Source of the DNA: Osedax fenrisi
Taxonomy: Eukaryota; Annelida; Polychaeta; Sabellida; Siboglinidae
Length of the DNA: 64,000 bases
Assembly (NCBI GenBank): GCA_964019155.1
Contig: OZ025245.1
Location: 17,478,874 to 17,542,873, forward strand
Direction of reading: 5' to 3'
Notes under the pieces: generated by a model
What the model was told of the DNA's origin: nothing
Databases searched by the model: none
What the model saw: the letters and a program-made list of their open reading frames with translations, nothing else
Program-made: the position numbers and the translations under genes
In this document: positions 49,357 to 61,445 of the stretch, in pieces
Numbering within the stretch: the stretch's first letter is position 1
Layout of the letters: every line of letters begins with the position of its first letter

Positions 49357-49464
49357 TACAATATATATAAATATAGTCCTATATGATAATTATGTATCAT
49401 TACATCGTATACTATTATTAATATTAAATGGTATATACATTTAGAATATTTATTATCATTTCAG

Positions 49465-49537
49465 GGATAATTCATATCGTGCTGATCCTAAAACGGTGAA
49501 AACAAAATGTATTTCTTTGATGTTAGTACCATTTTAG
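49465..49537 (+). other. Exon-like island
   Basis: After a good acceptor (TTATCATTTCAG, ending 49464) the frame DNSYRADPKTVKTKCISLML then VPF ends at TAG 49535-49537. Same splice phase (one base, then GAT) as the snippet at 41885. No partner exon identified. Confidence 0.25.
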
Positions 49538-50648
49538 TATACATTATAAATAAATATTTATTTTAGAATAACAAATATAAATACGAATTATATAAATAAA
49601 TTAATTTTAATTATGACTTAAAAATATTAATTTATATAAGTAATATTAAATAATAAATTACTTAATTATATATAACATAGATAAAATAAATATTAAACAT
49701 ATTTACTTAACTAGTTAACGGTGTTAACAGTTCACTGTTAATATGTTAACGCATTAACAGCTGAATAAATATGAATATTACATATTCATATTACAAATAT
49801 TCATTTTGCAATTGAAATGATATAATAGTCATATATATACATATTTAATATGATTACAAATTAGTAAAATCGCTTATAAGTTGATAGTTCAATACATTTA
49901 AATTTATGGTATACTTTTTCATAACTTTTCATTTATATAAGAAAAATGATAAAAAAAGAAAAATAATTAAATATTAAAACATTAATAACATCATATTAAA
50001 TATGTGATTAAATATGAATTAAATATATCATTGTAAATAGTGTATTATTTATTCACGTACAATTTTACTTAATATGAAATCATAATATTTATACAATAAT
50101 TAATGAAATGGAAATTATATAAATATAGTATTATATTTGATTTAATTACGTATATATAATAATATAATGTGTATTTATAATAATTTACAAAAAATAAGAA
50201 ATACAAGCATTCTAACGGCATAATTTAATATATAATTACATATTAGTGTCAGTTTTTAATATAGATAATACACATATACTAAATACATACAATAAACATA
50301 TATCTAGATATTTAGACCATAACTTCTTAATAACATTTACTATATATATACATAGAATAACTGATAAAAAAAATAATATTAAAACAAATTTAATATTATT
50401 CTTACAACATGTAATAATAGGCTATAATTTAATATATACATATTCTTAATTACCATGGTATAACAATCAATAACAATATTTAAATAATTAGAAGTTAACA
50501 TTATAACTAATATAATTGTATACATTATATAATAGTATTTTATACTATGTTTAAATAATTAATACAATATGATATATATCTTTAAAATTTATTATTAAAA
50601 TAAAAATGTATGTATGATAATTATAATTAATTAATACCAAAACCTATA

Positions 50649-50693
<45 letters not shown>

Positions 50694-50764
50694 TTGAATA
50701 CAATTCGTATTATTTTGTTTAATACATTTCTTAATATATTGTAATTTATATTATTAATATATAG
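49538..50764. other. AT-rich DNA, nothing recognised
   Basis: A frame at 50246-50449 reflects composition only. A (TA)n run lies at 50652-50691. GTTAACAG/CTGTTAA inverted motifs cluster at 49715-49765. Confidence 0.4.
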
Positions 50765-50867
50765 ACATGAATCAAATGAATCAATTCCCAAAGTAATGGA
50801 TGAATTAACTCACTGTATAACTGGATTTGATAGAGAAATACATATTGTAGAAGGGGAAATGATGTAA
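50765..50867 (+). other. Exon-like island
   Basis: After AATATATAG (ending 50764) the frame HESNESIPKVMDELTHCITG, FDREIHIVEGEMM ends at TAA 50865-50867. Compare HENEDLINIMKTVDQCLRNC in the exon at 44579: HE, NE, a hydrophobic-x-x-x-M step and Cys are shared. No upstream exon found. Confidence 0.3.
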
Positions 50868-50952
50868 AAAATATAATATATAATTTTACTGTTTAATTTA
50901 AATATTTACCTTGAATAAAACATGTACTACTAGTACATTTTGTTATTACTAT

Positions 50953-51001
<49 letters not shown>

Positions 51002-51009
51002 GGCTGAAG

Positions 51010-52093
51010 TACCTCTATGTCGTTTTCTTATTAAAGAAAACGTGAACTGCTATCTCAACTTTATTAACCAAAATCTAATTAAATAATAATAATAATATAG
51101 AATCTTTACATTAATTACATTAACCTTACCGTATATATTGGATTCGAATATATATTACATAAAGCGTATACAATTAGTATAATTATATAATTATAAATAG
51201 AGCATGTATATTAACGTTACATATAAAACGGTTCATATAACAGGTATATATATCACGATAAGAATTACTACTAAAATCGATATCTGCACTAAGCAAGAAA
51301 TGTTCATTATGCATCGCTATCTATTGGTTTAGCTCGCTATATTTCCGTTTCTCGTTTATATTATGCATACTTTACTGAATCACACCACCTTGCTCATTTT
51401 CGCTTTAACAACATGTATATAGCTAAAATCGGTTATCTGAATACCCCGTAATATTTTTATTTTGTATGCATATAATATAAACGCAATGTATTTAGGTCAT
51501 ACTTGCTTTTCATTTTATTGTAAAGTTCGCAATAGATTATACAAAGTACTGTTTAATATCTCTAATTACCCAATGATATCCGATTCAGAATTTCTTCCCC
51601 GATTACTATGGATCCGATGAAGATACCCGAATAAACTTCATGTGCCTCTTATAATACATATGAGTTTGGTGAATTCGGTATAATTATTATTAATTGCAAC
51701 TTTCCAACCACTCTTTACATTTGTATAATACACCGGTCAAACTAATCACTATCGCTCCCGCTATAGCAATTACTATTATATCGTCCACCTGACCTTCATA
51801 GTTGTCCTCTCATGCATGACCTCGCCTCATACGATATAGCATTATCCTCACCTTGTACTTCTGCTATCTATATATATATTGTTTAACTCGTCTATTTCAT
51901 CTATTATTCTTACTTTCGCTTCTAACGATTTGAGCTGTACGATAGTATTTTGCCTACTTAAAGCGTTTGCATTTACATTAAGCTTCCCATAACTGAATTG
52001 CATAAATAAATGGTAAACACTCAGTTGCGTTACTGACATGTTGTTATTAGATATTATGTAATCAATAGTATACTGCATAAAGAATATTATCAC
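51010..52093 (-). pseudogene. LTR-element remnant: RNase H end, membrane segment, LTR-like 3' part
   Basis: On the minus strand a frame (52093-51848) contains LFMQFSYGKLNVNANALSRQ, the end of a Ty3/gypsy RNase H domain (GKxNxxADALSR), with one Asp position now Asn. Integrase is absent. About 60 bp on, another frame has a ~20-residue hydrophobic stretch (IIVIAIAGAIVISLTGVLY) followed by a short Cys/Lys tail and a stop near 51690. That layout is what an envelope-like C-terminus shows. A purine run (GGGGGAAGAAA, minus, near 51600) then precedes ~580 bp of LTR-like sequence with an AATAAA signal near 51060, ending at (TA)n. It is a heavily deleted copy, and the envelope assignment is inference from one membrane segment. 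Confidence 0.55.
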
Positions 52094-52508
52094 TTTAATG
52101 TTATAAAAAAGTATTAAAAATACACTATATTTATAAATTGTGTTATAACATTAATATGAGCTGTGATAACCAACTTGGAACTAGTAATACTATAAATAAA
52201 TGTAATATTGTATAATACATTTTTTGTAAACAATTTAAATGTATTCAATAATATTTCCTGCGTATTATTTGGATTTTGAATATAATTATTTAATACTACT
52301 TTTTTGTTGATTAATTATTTAGGTTATTTGAAATATGGTCTTAAGGCAAATAATTATTTGACATCATTGGTTTTTATTTATATCGAGTACAATATAATGT
52401 AATATAGTAATTACTGAGTTATTGTGTTTAATAGTTAATACCTTCATAGTGATTACTAAATACATAAAGTCAATATATATATATATAAATATTATTATTA
52501 TAAATAAT

Positions 52509-52549
<41 letters not shown>

Positions 52550-52630
52550 GCATATGCGGTATTAACATACTTAATATCATGTATAATATAACTACTTAAT
52601 CAAACTAGGTATTGTAGAATGTATTAATAG

Positions 52631-52671
<41 letters not shown>

Positions 52672-52829
52672 TTTTCACATTCGAATCAATTATTTAATAT
52701 ATAATATATTACAAAATACTAAATAAATATAATATCAGAAATGTTGCAATTATATTTATAATAATACATATGTAAATTTTATATTTTTAGAATATATTAT
52801 CATTTAAACTATCCTTACTACATTAATCC
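52094..52829. other. AT-rich DNA with (TA)n runs
   Basis: (TA)n at 52508-52543 and 52635-52668. Nothing else seen. Confidence 0.5.
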
Positions 52830-53640
52830 CTAAAACTAAGCACAGTTATTAGCCATCCAAGTATCGTCCAGACTGTAGACTATTCCATACAATTTTGGCA
52901 CGAAGAATTGAAAACACAATTAGTCGTAATACATGGCCAAAATTGTTATTCGACGAGATGCTATTGCTATGAATATATATGTACTTAAAACTATTATATA
53001 TCAGCATAAAAATGCATTACGATATGCATTAGCATGTGCCGAAAGAGTAGGGACTCCTAAAATATATACCAATTATATCATATATAATTATTCTGATTGT
53101 TAAACTCAATTAAAATATAAAAATTAGGTATCACCTAGTAAACCAGTCAATCGTAGAGTAAAACAAGGTGACCCAAAGTATTCGGCTCTTTTTAACTCCA
53201 TTATAGATTGTGTAACTGATAATATGCCAGGTAGTATTAATATACAAGGAAATAGTACAATAAGCCATATGGAATTTGCAGATGATCTGGTTTTATTTGA
53301 GAAAGATGATGTAATGATGCAAGATCAAGTTGATCATGTTTTATTTAGACTAACTCAATGTGGGTTAAATGTTAACATGTAAAAATTCGCTACATTGAAT
53401 ATAATTATTAACCCAAAGAATACACAATGGATACGTAACCCATACAGTTTTATATCTATTAATAATTCTACATTTAAAGCTTTAAATATAGAAGACACTT
53501 ATAGATATCTTGGCATCAACATAGGCGCTTTGGATAATACAAATAATTTAATTAATGATGACCTCACATCGAAACTTTTGCCAATCTATAAATATACTCT
53601 AAAACACCAACAAAATTCGTTTATGCTTAAAAACATCTAA
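52830..53640 (+). pseudogene. Second R2-like LINE copy, partial RT
   Basis: Decayed relative of the 32.4-35.1 kb element. It has the equivalents of RKNRGVKQGDPMSP (NRRVKQGDPKYSALFNSIID at about 53150-53210), MEFADDLVLFEKDD (53269 on, with the catalytic FADD intact), DHVLFRLTQCGLNVN, a stop, then LNIIINPKNTQWIRNPYSF and DTYRYLGINIGALDN. N-terminal and endonuclease parts are missing and there are frameshifts before 53100. Its flanks are not TAGG repeats. It is an older truncated copy, diverged from the first in most codons. Confidence 0.85.
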
Positions 53641-53684
53641 TTCCAAGTATGCTTGATACCTTAACTTTCTCTATTTTGTTTTAA

Positions 53685-53895
53685 ATAATAATCATTAATG
53701 GCAAATATACAAAATAATTGTCAACCTAAAAAAAGTCATAGCAAAATTTACGGGAATGGCATTCAATTTTATTCATGCATAATAATCACGAATAGGAATA
53801 TAATTAAGATTGGATATAATCCGCTATTAGGTGTACGTATAATGTATGATGAATCATACTCTATATTTTAATATCTGGTATCCTATAATAATGAG
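53685..53895 (+). repeat. Dispersed repeat B, copy 2
   Basis: Matches 2220-2430 (GCAAATATACAAAATAATTG, TATAATCCGCTA). It begins about 45 bp after the R2-like homology ends. Confidence 0.7.
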
Positions 53896-54929
53896 ATTAA
53901 TAAATACGCATCCGCATTTATTAGTATCTTTGATATAAATAAATATACAATAAATATTATTTTTTTAATAAAAAACCATCGTCTATAAAGTCTATAAAGT
54001 TGTGCATGACTTAGATTAGTAATATTAATGAATGCAGATATTATCTAAATTTTAAAGTTAAAAATATACTGAACATGACTAGAAAAGAAGATATTCCATT
54101 TGTTTTAATATGTCTAAACAATAATATATTAACTTACTTTCATAATATATAAATATAAGATATAGTAATTAATTATATTATAAAAGAATAATAATATAAA
54201 GTATACAGGTAATTACTATTATTAATGTTAAATTTAAATTTATATACGATTACCAATTAATTTAATTTGTAATCACGTATTTTTCTTGTTGTAATATAGC
54301 TAACATATATAATAATATTTATATTTCCATTATGTAAAAATAAAACCAAGTATGCTTTAACATGATAGCGGCTTAGAAGGAACATTAGAGCCATATGGTT
54401 ATAGGTGAAAACTTCATCTAAGTTCCTGGATAATATTAAAGGACCTCACCAAATAAAAATAACAATAAAAATAACAATCGGACTTTTTTTTTTTAAATAT
54501 TATATATTCGGAATTTAATAAAAAAATAAAAAAAATTATATATTTAATAATTTAATAAAATATTATGATTATTATAAAATCAATAATATGCTTAAGATAC
54601 AACAAAAATTCAATAAAATATATTAAAAAAATTGTTGGAGCCAATTGAAAAAAAAAAAAAAGTATATTATAAATTTATATTATTATTTTTTTAACTTATT
54701 AAATTAATAACTATTACAAATGAGGTCATATATATTTCTATTAATATAAATATAAATATATATATAAATATAAAATATAATTATTAGTCGTTTAAAATAT
54801 TTTATAAATAAAATAAACAACATTGGTAATATTTTTTGTAATATTGCTAGGAATTTTCACACACCAAAATCACGAATTATTTTAAAATTTGTATCGACAA
54901 AAAATAATTGATAAATATAATTATAATAT
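53896..54929. other. AT-rich DNA; possible LINE 3' terminus at 54360-54480
   Basis: AAGGAACATTAGAGCCATAT .. AAGGACCTCACC followed by an AAATAAAAATAAC-type tail looks like a LINE 3' end. No coding part adjoins. Confidence 0.35.
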
Positions 54930-56385
54930 CTCAACTGCCTATAATTAGTAAAGTTCTAGAAAGAATCATATGTAAACAGATTACTGAATATCTGGTTACA
55001 AATAACCTCTATGATCCAAACCAATCTGCTTTCAGTCCCTCCCATTCAACAGAAACTGCATTAAATATGGTAACTGATTCTATTCTCAAATCGTTAGATG
55101 AGAATCACGTAGCTCAATTACTTTTACTAGATTTAACTTCCGCGTTCGATACTATCTTACATAAAAACCTATTTGTTCGATTGGCTGAAATTGGTATTTC
55201 GAATAATGCTCTGGCATTCATTAAAAGTTATTTGGAAGACATATATTATTCAGTTGTCATTGATGAATGTGAATCTGAATTGGTGAGTATGACACATGGT
55301 GTTCCACAGGGTAGCGTACTTGGGCCTCTTTTTTTCCTAATTTATATTAGCCCTTTGAAATACATAATTAAATCGTTCCCTAACATTCAGTATTTTATAT
55401 ATGCAGACGATATTCAACTTTTGTCAAAAATTCCATATCACTACCAATCTTCCATTAATAATGAACACTCTCTATGTGCAGATAGCATAAATATTTGGTT
55501 ATTAAGAAATAACCTTCTTCTTAATACAAATAAAACTGAATTAATTAATATTTCAATTTCTCCGAATAGATTCCCAATAGTCAATGTAGATAATATTAAA
55601 ATAAATAGTAAATCCAAAGTTAAAAATTTGGGGGTTATATTCGATGAAAAACTATCTTTCATACCACAAATAAATGTTTTGAGTAAATCAGCTAATTTAT
55701 CACTATATAAAATAAAATCAATTAGAAAATTAATCACACATAAAACTTGTGAAATATTAATTAATTCTCTTGTTTTTTCACGCCTAGATTATGTTAATTC
55801 ACTATATAATAGATTACCCAAATGTAGGACTAATAAAATTGATAAAATTATTAGATCATCTATTCGTACAATTCATAATATTAAATTCAATAACCATATT
55901 TCAATTAGCTCCCTCCAGCATAAATTACAAATACTGTCCTTAAAATACAGAGCCTTCCTTAAATCTGTGTCATTAGTTCACAATCTTATCTATTCAAATA
56001 CATCTAATATATTATCTGAATCGATAATCTATTAGCGACCACTCTCATCCCTTAGATCTGCCAAGTCTGTAAAACTAAATTTACCTAAATATAACTATGA
56101 GACCATTATGGGTAGATCTTTCTGTGTGTCAGCACCTACCAACTGGAATAAACTTCCGACAAAATTACGTTGTGAGATTAATTACAATATTTTCCGACGT
56201 AAAGTAAAATTGTTTTTACTTCATTAATATTAATATTGTTTTATATTTATTTATCTAAATTATTTAAATCAACATGTTATATTTATTTATTTTTATCTGT
56301 TTCATTTTATCACACACTGTTGAGTAATGTAATTCGTTTTATATTTTTACGGTGTTTAAATAAACAATCAATCAATCAATCAATA
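54930..56385 (+). pseudogene. CR1/L2-like LINE, RT to 3' tail, 5'-truncated
   Basis: Reverse transcriptase of a jockey-superfamily LINE. From about 54935: ISKVLERIICKQITEYL, NQSAFSPSHSTETAL, LLLLDLTSAFDTILH (first catalytic Asp), GVPQGSVLGPLFFLIY and YFIYADDIQLLSKI (the YADD core near 55395-55435), then LLLNTNKTELINIS, KVKNLGVIFDEKLSF, SLVFSRLDYVNSLYNRLP. The frame ends at TAG 56033-56035 but homology continues (SSLRSAKSVKLNLP, GRSFCVSAPTNWNKLP, FRRKVKLFLLH) to about 56228. The stop at 56033 is therefore a nonsense mutation. The 3' UTR ends in a CAAT microsatellite (56367-56386). The endonuclease is missing. A second, shorter copy lies antisense at 8290-9222. Confidence 0.93.
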
Positions 56386-56815
56386 TAATATATGTGATTG
56401 TAATAATATATTGTATAAAAACTGATTAATACACAATATAAATTATATCCTATTAGTCCCATGTAAAATGTGTATCTCTCCCATTCTAATTTTCTAGGAA
56501 AAAGCGCTCAATCTAATTCTTTTAGGATTTTGCTTTCCATAAGATTATCTTAATTATAGAGAACTTATCTATTATATCGAAAAACATGCTCTATAGCGGG
56601 ATTAATGCATATCATACGTTATGTGAAGAATGAAAATTGTCGATAATGTGACCACAATTGTTCATTATTTAATTAGGGTCGAACATTATGGATTACGATT
56701 AATGACTATATGCATGATATCTACATATTACTATCCAATGAACCAGTATATACGGTTATTTTGACAATTCAATATTTACAATATTTAACAATTCATTAAT
56801 AAATAATAAATATAT
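56386..56815. other. Intergenic DNA, nothing recognised
   Basis: Moderate-complexity sequence with no frame and no match inside the window. Confidence 0.5.
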
Positions 56816-56903
56816 AAATAAATATTTTATAACGATTTTAAATAAATGTTTTTAAATTATAATTATTTTAATAATATAACTATATGTATATAGTATAATA
56901 TTA

Positions 56904-56958
<55 letters not shown>

Positions 56959-57060
56959 TATATATTCATATTATATATTATAGTTATATTATTAAAATAT
57001 TATATAAATATATTTTAATAATATAACTATATATATATAGTATAATATTAATATATAATT
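56816..57060. repeat. Palindromic AT module P, copy 1 left part
   Basis: TTATAACGATTTTAAATAAA and ATTATTTTAATAATATAACT here are the inverted form of blocks found right of the LINE (60165-60240) and right of the LTR element (63765-63835). The centre is a (TA)n run. The arms flank (TA)n in each copy, as expected of a palindromic MITE. Confidence 0.6.
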
Positions 57061-57145
57061 AATTTTAATATCCGCATGGAAGATATCTTTTGCGGCTTTT
57101 TCAAAATCAAAATCTGAGACTGAGTCTAATAAAAAGTGACTATGT

Positions 57146-57815
57146 ATGTTATCTGATGTAATTAGCATTTCCCTTATTAATATTCGATCTCTTCGCTCTA
57201 ATATTGTACTACTCCTTTCCTATCTAAAAATTAAACCTATCTCTATTATTGGGATCACTGAAACCTGGATTAGCATTGATGATACGGATATATTCTCATT
57301 GTGCTGCGAGGCGGGTTATAATCTTTATCTCCAACCTCGTAATTATGGTCGTGGGGGAGGCGTTGGTATCTTAATTCATATGGACTTACCAACGCCTTCC
57401 ATTTGTTCTTTTACTTTTTCTTATAGTGATTGCTTATCTTGCACATTTAATTTCCCTTTCGATATACTTCGTATTATAGTTATTAATCGGCCTCCTAGGC
57501 CTGATTATTCCATCTTCTTTGATGAATTCTCTGATTGCATAAATAATGGACAACATTCTAGCTCTTTTAAATTCATTTGTATGGGCGATTTCAATTATCA
57601 TTTTGACTCCATGTCTCAACCCCATTCCTTATTTAGGTAATTAACTGAATCCCTTGGTCTTCATCAACATATATCCTGTCCTACTCACACAAGTGGCAAT
57701 ATTCTTGATCTGATTTTTACTCCTAATGATATACCCACTCAGTTCATTTCACCCTGTATTCGTTCTGATCTCTTAACTGATCATTATCTGATTCATCTAT
57801 TTCTCTAAGGAAACC
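57146..57815 (+). pseudogene. LINE endonuclease domain (APE type)
   Basis: Nicks target DNA to prime reverse transcription. The frame reads SLINIRSLRSN, IIGITETWISIDD (catalytic Glu), GYNLYLQPRNYGRGGGVGIL and FICMGDFNYHFD (the GDFN motif). It stops at TAG 57638-57640 but is readable beyond (LGLHQHISCPTHTSGNILDL, then SDLLTDHYLIH near 57770-57800, the SDH motif with Ser/Asp changed to Thr/Asp). A frameshift near 57800 leads into the RT frame. The domain is complete in length and damaged only by the stop and frameshift. Confidence 0.88.
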
Positions 57816-59966
57816 TGTATCAACTAAGTCATTAGTTTTTTATAGGGAGTTGAGTAAATTAAACTATCATGAACTAGGCCTACAATTTGAGAATAGATTA
57901 TCCAGTGATCACATATCGTTTGATTTTTTAAATTACTGTCTTTCATCTACTTTGAATAACTTAGTTCCTTTAAAATCTCTTTACTTCACTCTACATACTT
58001 CATCACCTTGGTTTTCTTCTCATCTTGCTATAATGAAACGTTCATTAAGGAAACTTGAGCGTAATATTAACATGTCCCCCTCTCACAAATCTAAATTTCT
58101 GATAGCGAGGAAAGCCTATAAACATGCATTAAATCTCCATAAAACGTCCTATTATGAATCGAAATTTAATGCTTGTGGAAATGACACTCGAAAATTTTTT
58201 AAAATGGCTAATAGTATCCTTGGTACCAACATCAAACCTAAGTCTACTGCACTACCTGATGCTGCTCTGTGTTCTTCTTTTGTCTCCTCCTTGTCTACTA
58301 AGCTCTCCCGTATCTTCGACAACATCAGCTCTAAATTGGCGCAATTACCGATGACACTTTATGCTCCTATAACGACTAACCCTATATCTTGCAAACTCTC
58401 TTTTTTCACTCCTCCTTCTATTACCGAAATCCGTAACTTGATTCTCACTGCTAATTCCACTTCCCCAATTGACCCATTACCACTCGTTGTTTTTAAGAAC
58501 ATTGTCCCTATAACTGAAAATGCAATACTGTACTTGATCTCTCAATCACTTGACGATGGAATCATGGTCAGTTCCTTGAAATATGCCATTATTAAGCCCA
58601 TTCTAAAAAAATCGTATCTTGATCCAGATGTATTGACCAAATACCGACCGATCTCAGAACTTCTAATATTAAGTAAAATCATGGAACGTGTGGTCAGTCG
58701 TCAGCTCATTAATTACCTTGAAAATAACAATCTGCTTGATTACTTTCAAAGTGCTTATAGAAAATCTTTCTCTACTGAGACTGCCCTCACACATGTCACT
58801 GACCTGATTCATAACTCGCTTGACTCTTCTCATTGCGTACAACTACTCATGATTGACCTTTCTAGTGCATTTGACATGCTCAACCATTCGATTAACCGTA
58901 TCATCGAACTTGGTATTGAAGGTTCCCCCCTTAAGTGGATGATGTCGTTCATCACTGATCGAACTTCGTCTGTTAAAATCAATGACTTCATATCACCTCC
59001 CACCAATATTCTTAAAGGGGTCCCTCAGGGATCAGTTCTTGGGCCACTTCTCTTCTCTATATACTTACGTCCTATCTCTAATATTATTCGCAAATACCCT
59101 AATATCTATTACCACATATACGCTGATGACATTCAACTACTACTGAAACTGCCCATTGACTCTATGAACTCTAACTCTGAGCTGTCAGATTGTACCTCTG
59201 AGATCACTTACTGGTTACTAACTAATGACCTCTTAGTCAATACTTCAAAAACTGAACTTCTTAACATCTCGAAGGTACCTGTCACTTTCCCTACTCTGTC
59301 AATTGACGGTATAATTATTAAACCTTCTGAATCTGTGCGCAATCTTGGTGTTTTAATTGATAGTACTCTATCGTACGGTGCTCATATAAATGCAATCTCT
59401 AAATCCGCTAATCTCTATTTGAGAAAAATTCGTCACATTAGAAACTATTGTTCGCCCAACATCACTAAGCGCCTTCTCAATGCCCTAGTATTATCTCGAA
59501 TAGACTATTGCTGTTCTCTATTCTACGGAATTAAGAACTCTGAAGTTATTAAAGTTGACCGAATTATTCGCTCATCCGTAAGATTAGTTCATGGGCTTAA
59601 GCGACGGGATCATGCTCTAACTGACACCCTAAATGCAATATGAAATGGCTATCGTTTAGAAAACGGTGCCAATTTAGGCTTCTCTGCTTAACACATAAAA
59701 CACTATTCCTAGGCAGACCTGCATACTTACGTGCATTTCTCACTCGTCGCAACATCCTCCCACATCTGCGCTCGTCTGATGCCACACTACTTGACTTACC
59801 TGTTACTCGTTACGTGATGTGTTCTCGCTCCTTTACAAGCATGGCTCCTACTACATGGAATCTGTTGCCTTACCGCTTAAGAAGATTGAAGTCGCTTCAC
59901 GTATTTGCTAATAGTCTCAAAGACTATTTAAATTTAAACTTAAAGAAACCCTCTCCTTTATGTTGA
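57805..59966 (+). pseudogene. LINE reverse transcriptase and C-terminus
   Basis: The frame opens with KSLVFYRELSKLNYHEL. RT motifs: SPIDPLPLVVFKNI, KYAIIKPILKK, KYRPISELLILSKIMERVV, FQSAYRKSFSTETALTHV, LLMIDLSSAFDMLNHS, GVPQGSVLGPLLFSIYL, YYHIYADDIQLLLKLP (59110-59160), LLVNTSKTELLNIS, NLGVLIDSTLSYGAHI, LSRIDYCCSLFYGI. A one-base frameshift at about 59640 moves to the last frame: RLLCLTHKTLFLGRPAYL, ATLLDLPVTRY, TSMAPTTWNLLPYRLR, LKDYLNLNLK, with TGA at 59964-59966. All catalytic residues are present. This single indel, the endonuclease lesions and the missing 5' part are the only visible defects. Confidence 0.92.
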
Positions 59967-60107
59967 TCTGGTTCCATCTCTATTTTTATATATTATATTG
60001 CTACCTTATTTAATGTTATTGTTTCGTTTTGTTTGTTCGTTCACAACACCAGTGAGGGTAATCTTTCTTTACCATATTTGGTGTATAAATAAACCATCCT
60101 ATCCTAT

Positions 60108-60111
<4 letters not shown>

Positions 60112-60153
<42 letters not shown>

Positions 60154-60336
60154 TATATATTCATATTATATATTATAGTTATATTATTAAAATATTATTA
60201 TTTAAAAACTTTTATTTAAAATCGTTATAAAATGTTTATTTATATTTAGTTAATAAATGTTTTTAAATTATAATTATTTTAATAATATAACTATAATATA
60301 ATATAATATAATATATATATAATATAATATAATATA

Positions 60337-60372
<36 letters not shown>
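60112..60372. repeat. Module P, right part of copy 1 and left part of copy 2
   Basis: 60112-60240 repeats the (TA)n-AAATATATATATTCATAT block of 56953-57003 and adds the right arm (TTTAAAATCGTTATAAAATG). 60241-60372 is a new left arm (AATAAATGTTTTTAAATTAT) leading into the (TA)n where the LTR element begins. Confidence 0.6.
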
Positions 60373-60378
<6 letters not shown>

Positions 60379-61122
60379 ATGGCAACTACGTGTATAACTG
60401 TGTGTAGGTATTTATAAATATGTTGTGCATGAAGTATACATGTGTTATGTAATTTAGATAAATGTTAATTTAATATATTTTGTGATTTGTGTTTTTTATA
60501 TAATTTGATTTCTGTTTTGTAAATTTCAATTAGTTGACGTGCCTTGAACGAATGTAAATGTTATGTAATTTGGATGAATGTTGATTAAATATATTTTGTT
60601 ATTTGTTTTTTATATAATTTGATTTCTGTTTTGTAAATTGTAAAAGAGAGCGTAGTTTATAATTAGATTAACTAGTTTAATCTAGTTATCTAATTAGATA
60701 TACGCCCACTACGCCCATCACGTGATCTCGTTATTATCGAGAAGTTCGGTATGATATGGTTTATTAGTGCATACAGCGTACACTGAAAGGCTAGTAAATC
60801 ATATCATATTAATTGTGAGAACTTCTCGATTGATACATATTTAATCATGCTTGTTGATATTATGATGTTTAATATGTATTCATATTTGTTTTAGTTTGAG
60901 GTTTCCTCCATTCGCGATTCGTCAAATACGTCCATCCTCCATTCCCCATATACCCCCATACACGAACGCACCCCTTCCCTATCTACCCTATCCTCGAACC
61001 ACACCCCACCCCCATCCACGTCCATCCACGAACCACACCACATTCCCCATCCACGTCCAGTTTCCATTCAATAAATCTATAACCTGTCGAGAACTATCAT
61101 TCTCCGTTTTCCGGAGACAACA
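60373..61122 (+). repeat. 5' LTR of the young gypsy-like element
   Basis: 750 bp, TGTAGTATGG .. CGGAGACAACA (TG..CA ends). By eye it differs from the 3' LTR only at 60789 (G against A at 63391). The 3' third is a pyrimidine-rich stretch (CCCCATACACGAACGCACCC) that keeps one frame open; this is not a gene. AATAAA-like CAATAAATC near 61070 is a probable poly(A) signal. A GGAGAAC/GTTCTCC-type palindrome (CTCCGTTTTCCGGAG) sits near the end. Confidence 0.95.
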
Positions 61123-61445
61123 TTGGTGACAGCGGCGACCGACAGCGCATAATTTGATTGGACGGAAGGAAGACGCTATATTACGGGAGGCGAAGACGAC
61201 ACAAGTAACGGTACGACGAGAAACGACGACGACGCAATACTACGAGAGGCGACGACGACACTGTACGACGAGAAGGGACGTCCCTTCGTACGACACGTTG
61301 AATAATACGAGACGCGACAATATCGGTGCACTAATCCGGAGGAACCTTCAACTTTCACGCTAGTTAATTTAATTATAAAATACGCTCTCCTCGTAATTAA
61401 ATTGATGTATAAAGTGTACGTATGTGAGTGAGTGTTATTGTGTGC
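61123..61445 (+). promoter_or_regulatory. Primer-binding region and leader of the LTR element
   Basis: The LTR is followed at once by TTGGTGACAGCGGCGACC, in the primer-binding-site position. The priming tRNA is not obvious. Then comes a purine-rich leader with many ACGACGA repeats up to the gag ATG. Confidence 0.6.

Larger units (their letters stand above)
57063..60111 (+). mobile_element. Nearly complete ORF2 of a CR1/L2-like LINE
   Basis: Plus-strand LINE covering endonuclease, RT and C-terminus, with a 3' end of repeated ATCCT (CCATCCTATCCTATCCTAT, about 60090-60110). ORF1 and the 5' UTR are absent. Its composition is clearly less AT-rich than its surroundings, suggesting a comparatively recent insertion. 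It sits between two parts of palindromic module P. Confidence 0.88.

Noticed and set aside
55441..55737. Minus-strand 98-codon frame
   Set aside because: Antisense of the RT thumb region of the 54.9-kb LINE.
60896..61129. Pro-rich frame, repeated at 63498-63812
   Set aside because: Lies inside the LTRs and reflects a pyrimidine-rich tract; the two occurrences are the two LTRs.
61154..61363. Frames on both strands in the leader of the LTR element
   Set aside because: ACGACGA-type repeats keep frames open; no gag or other motif.
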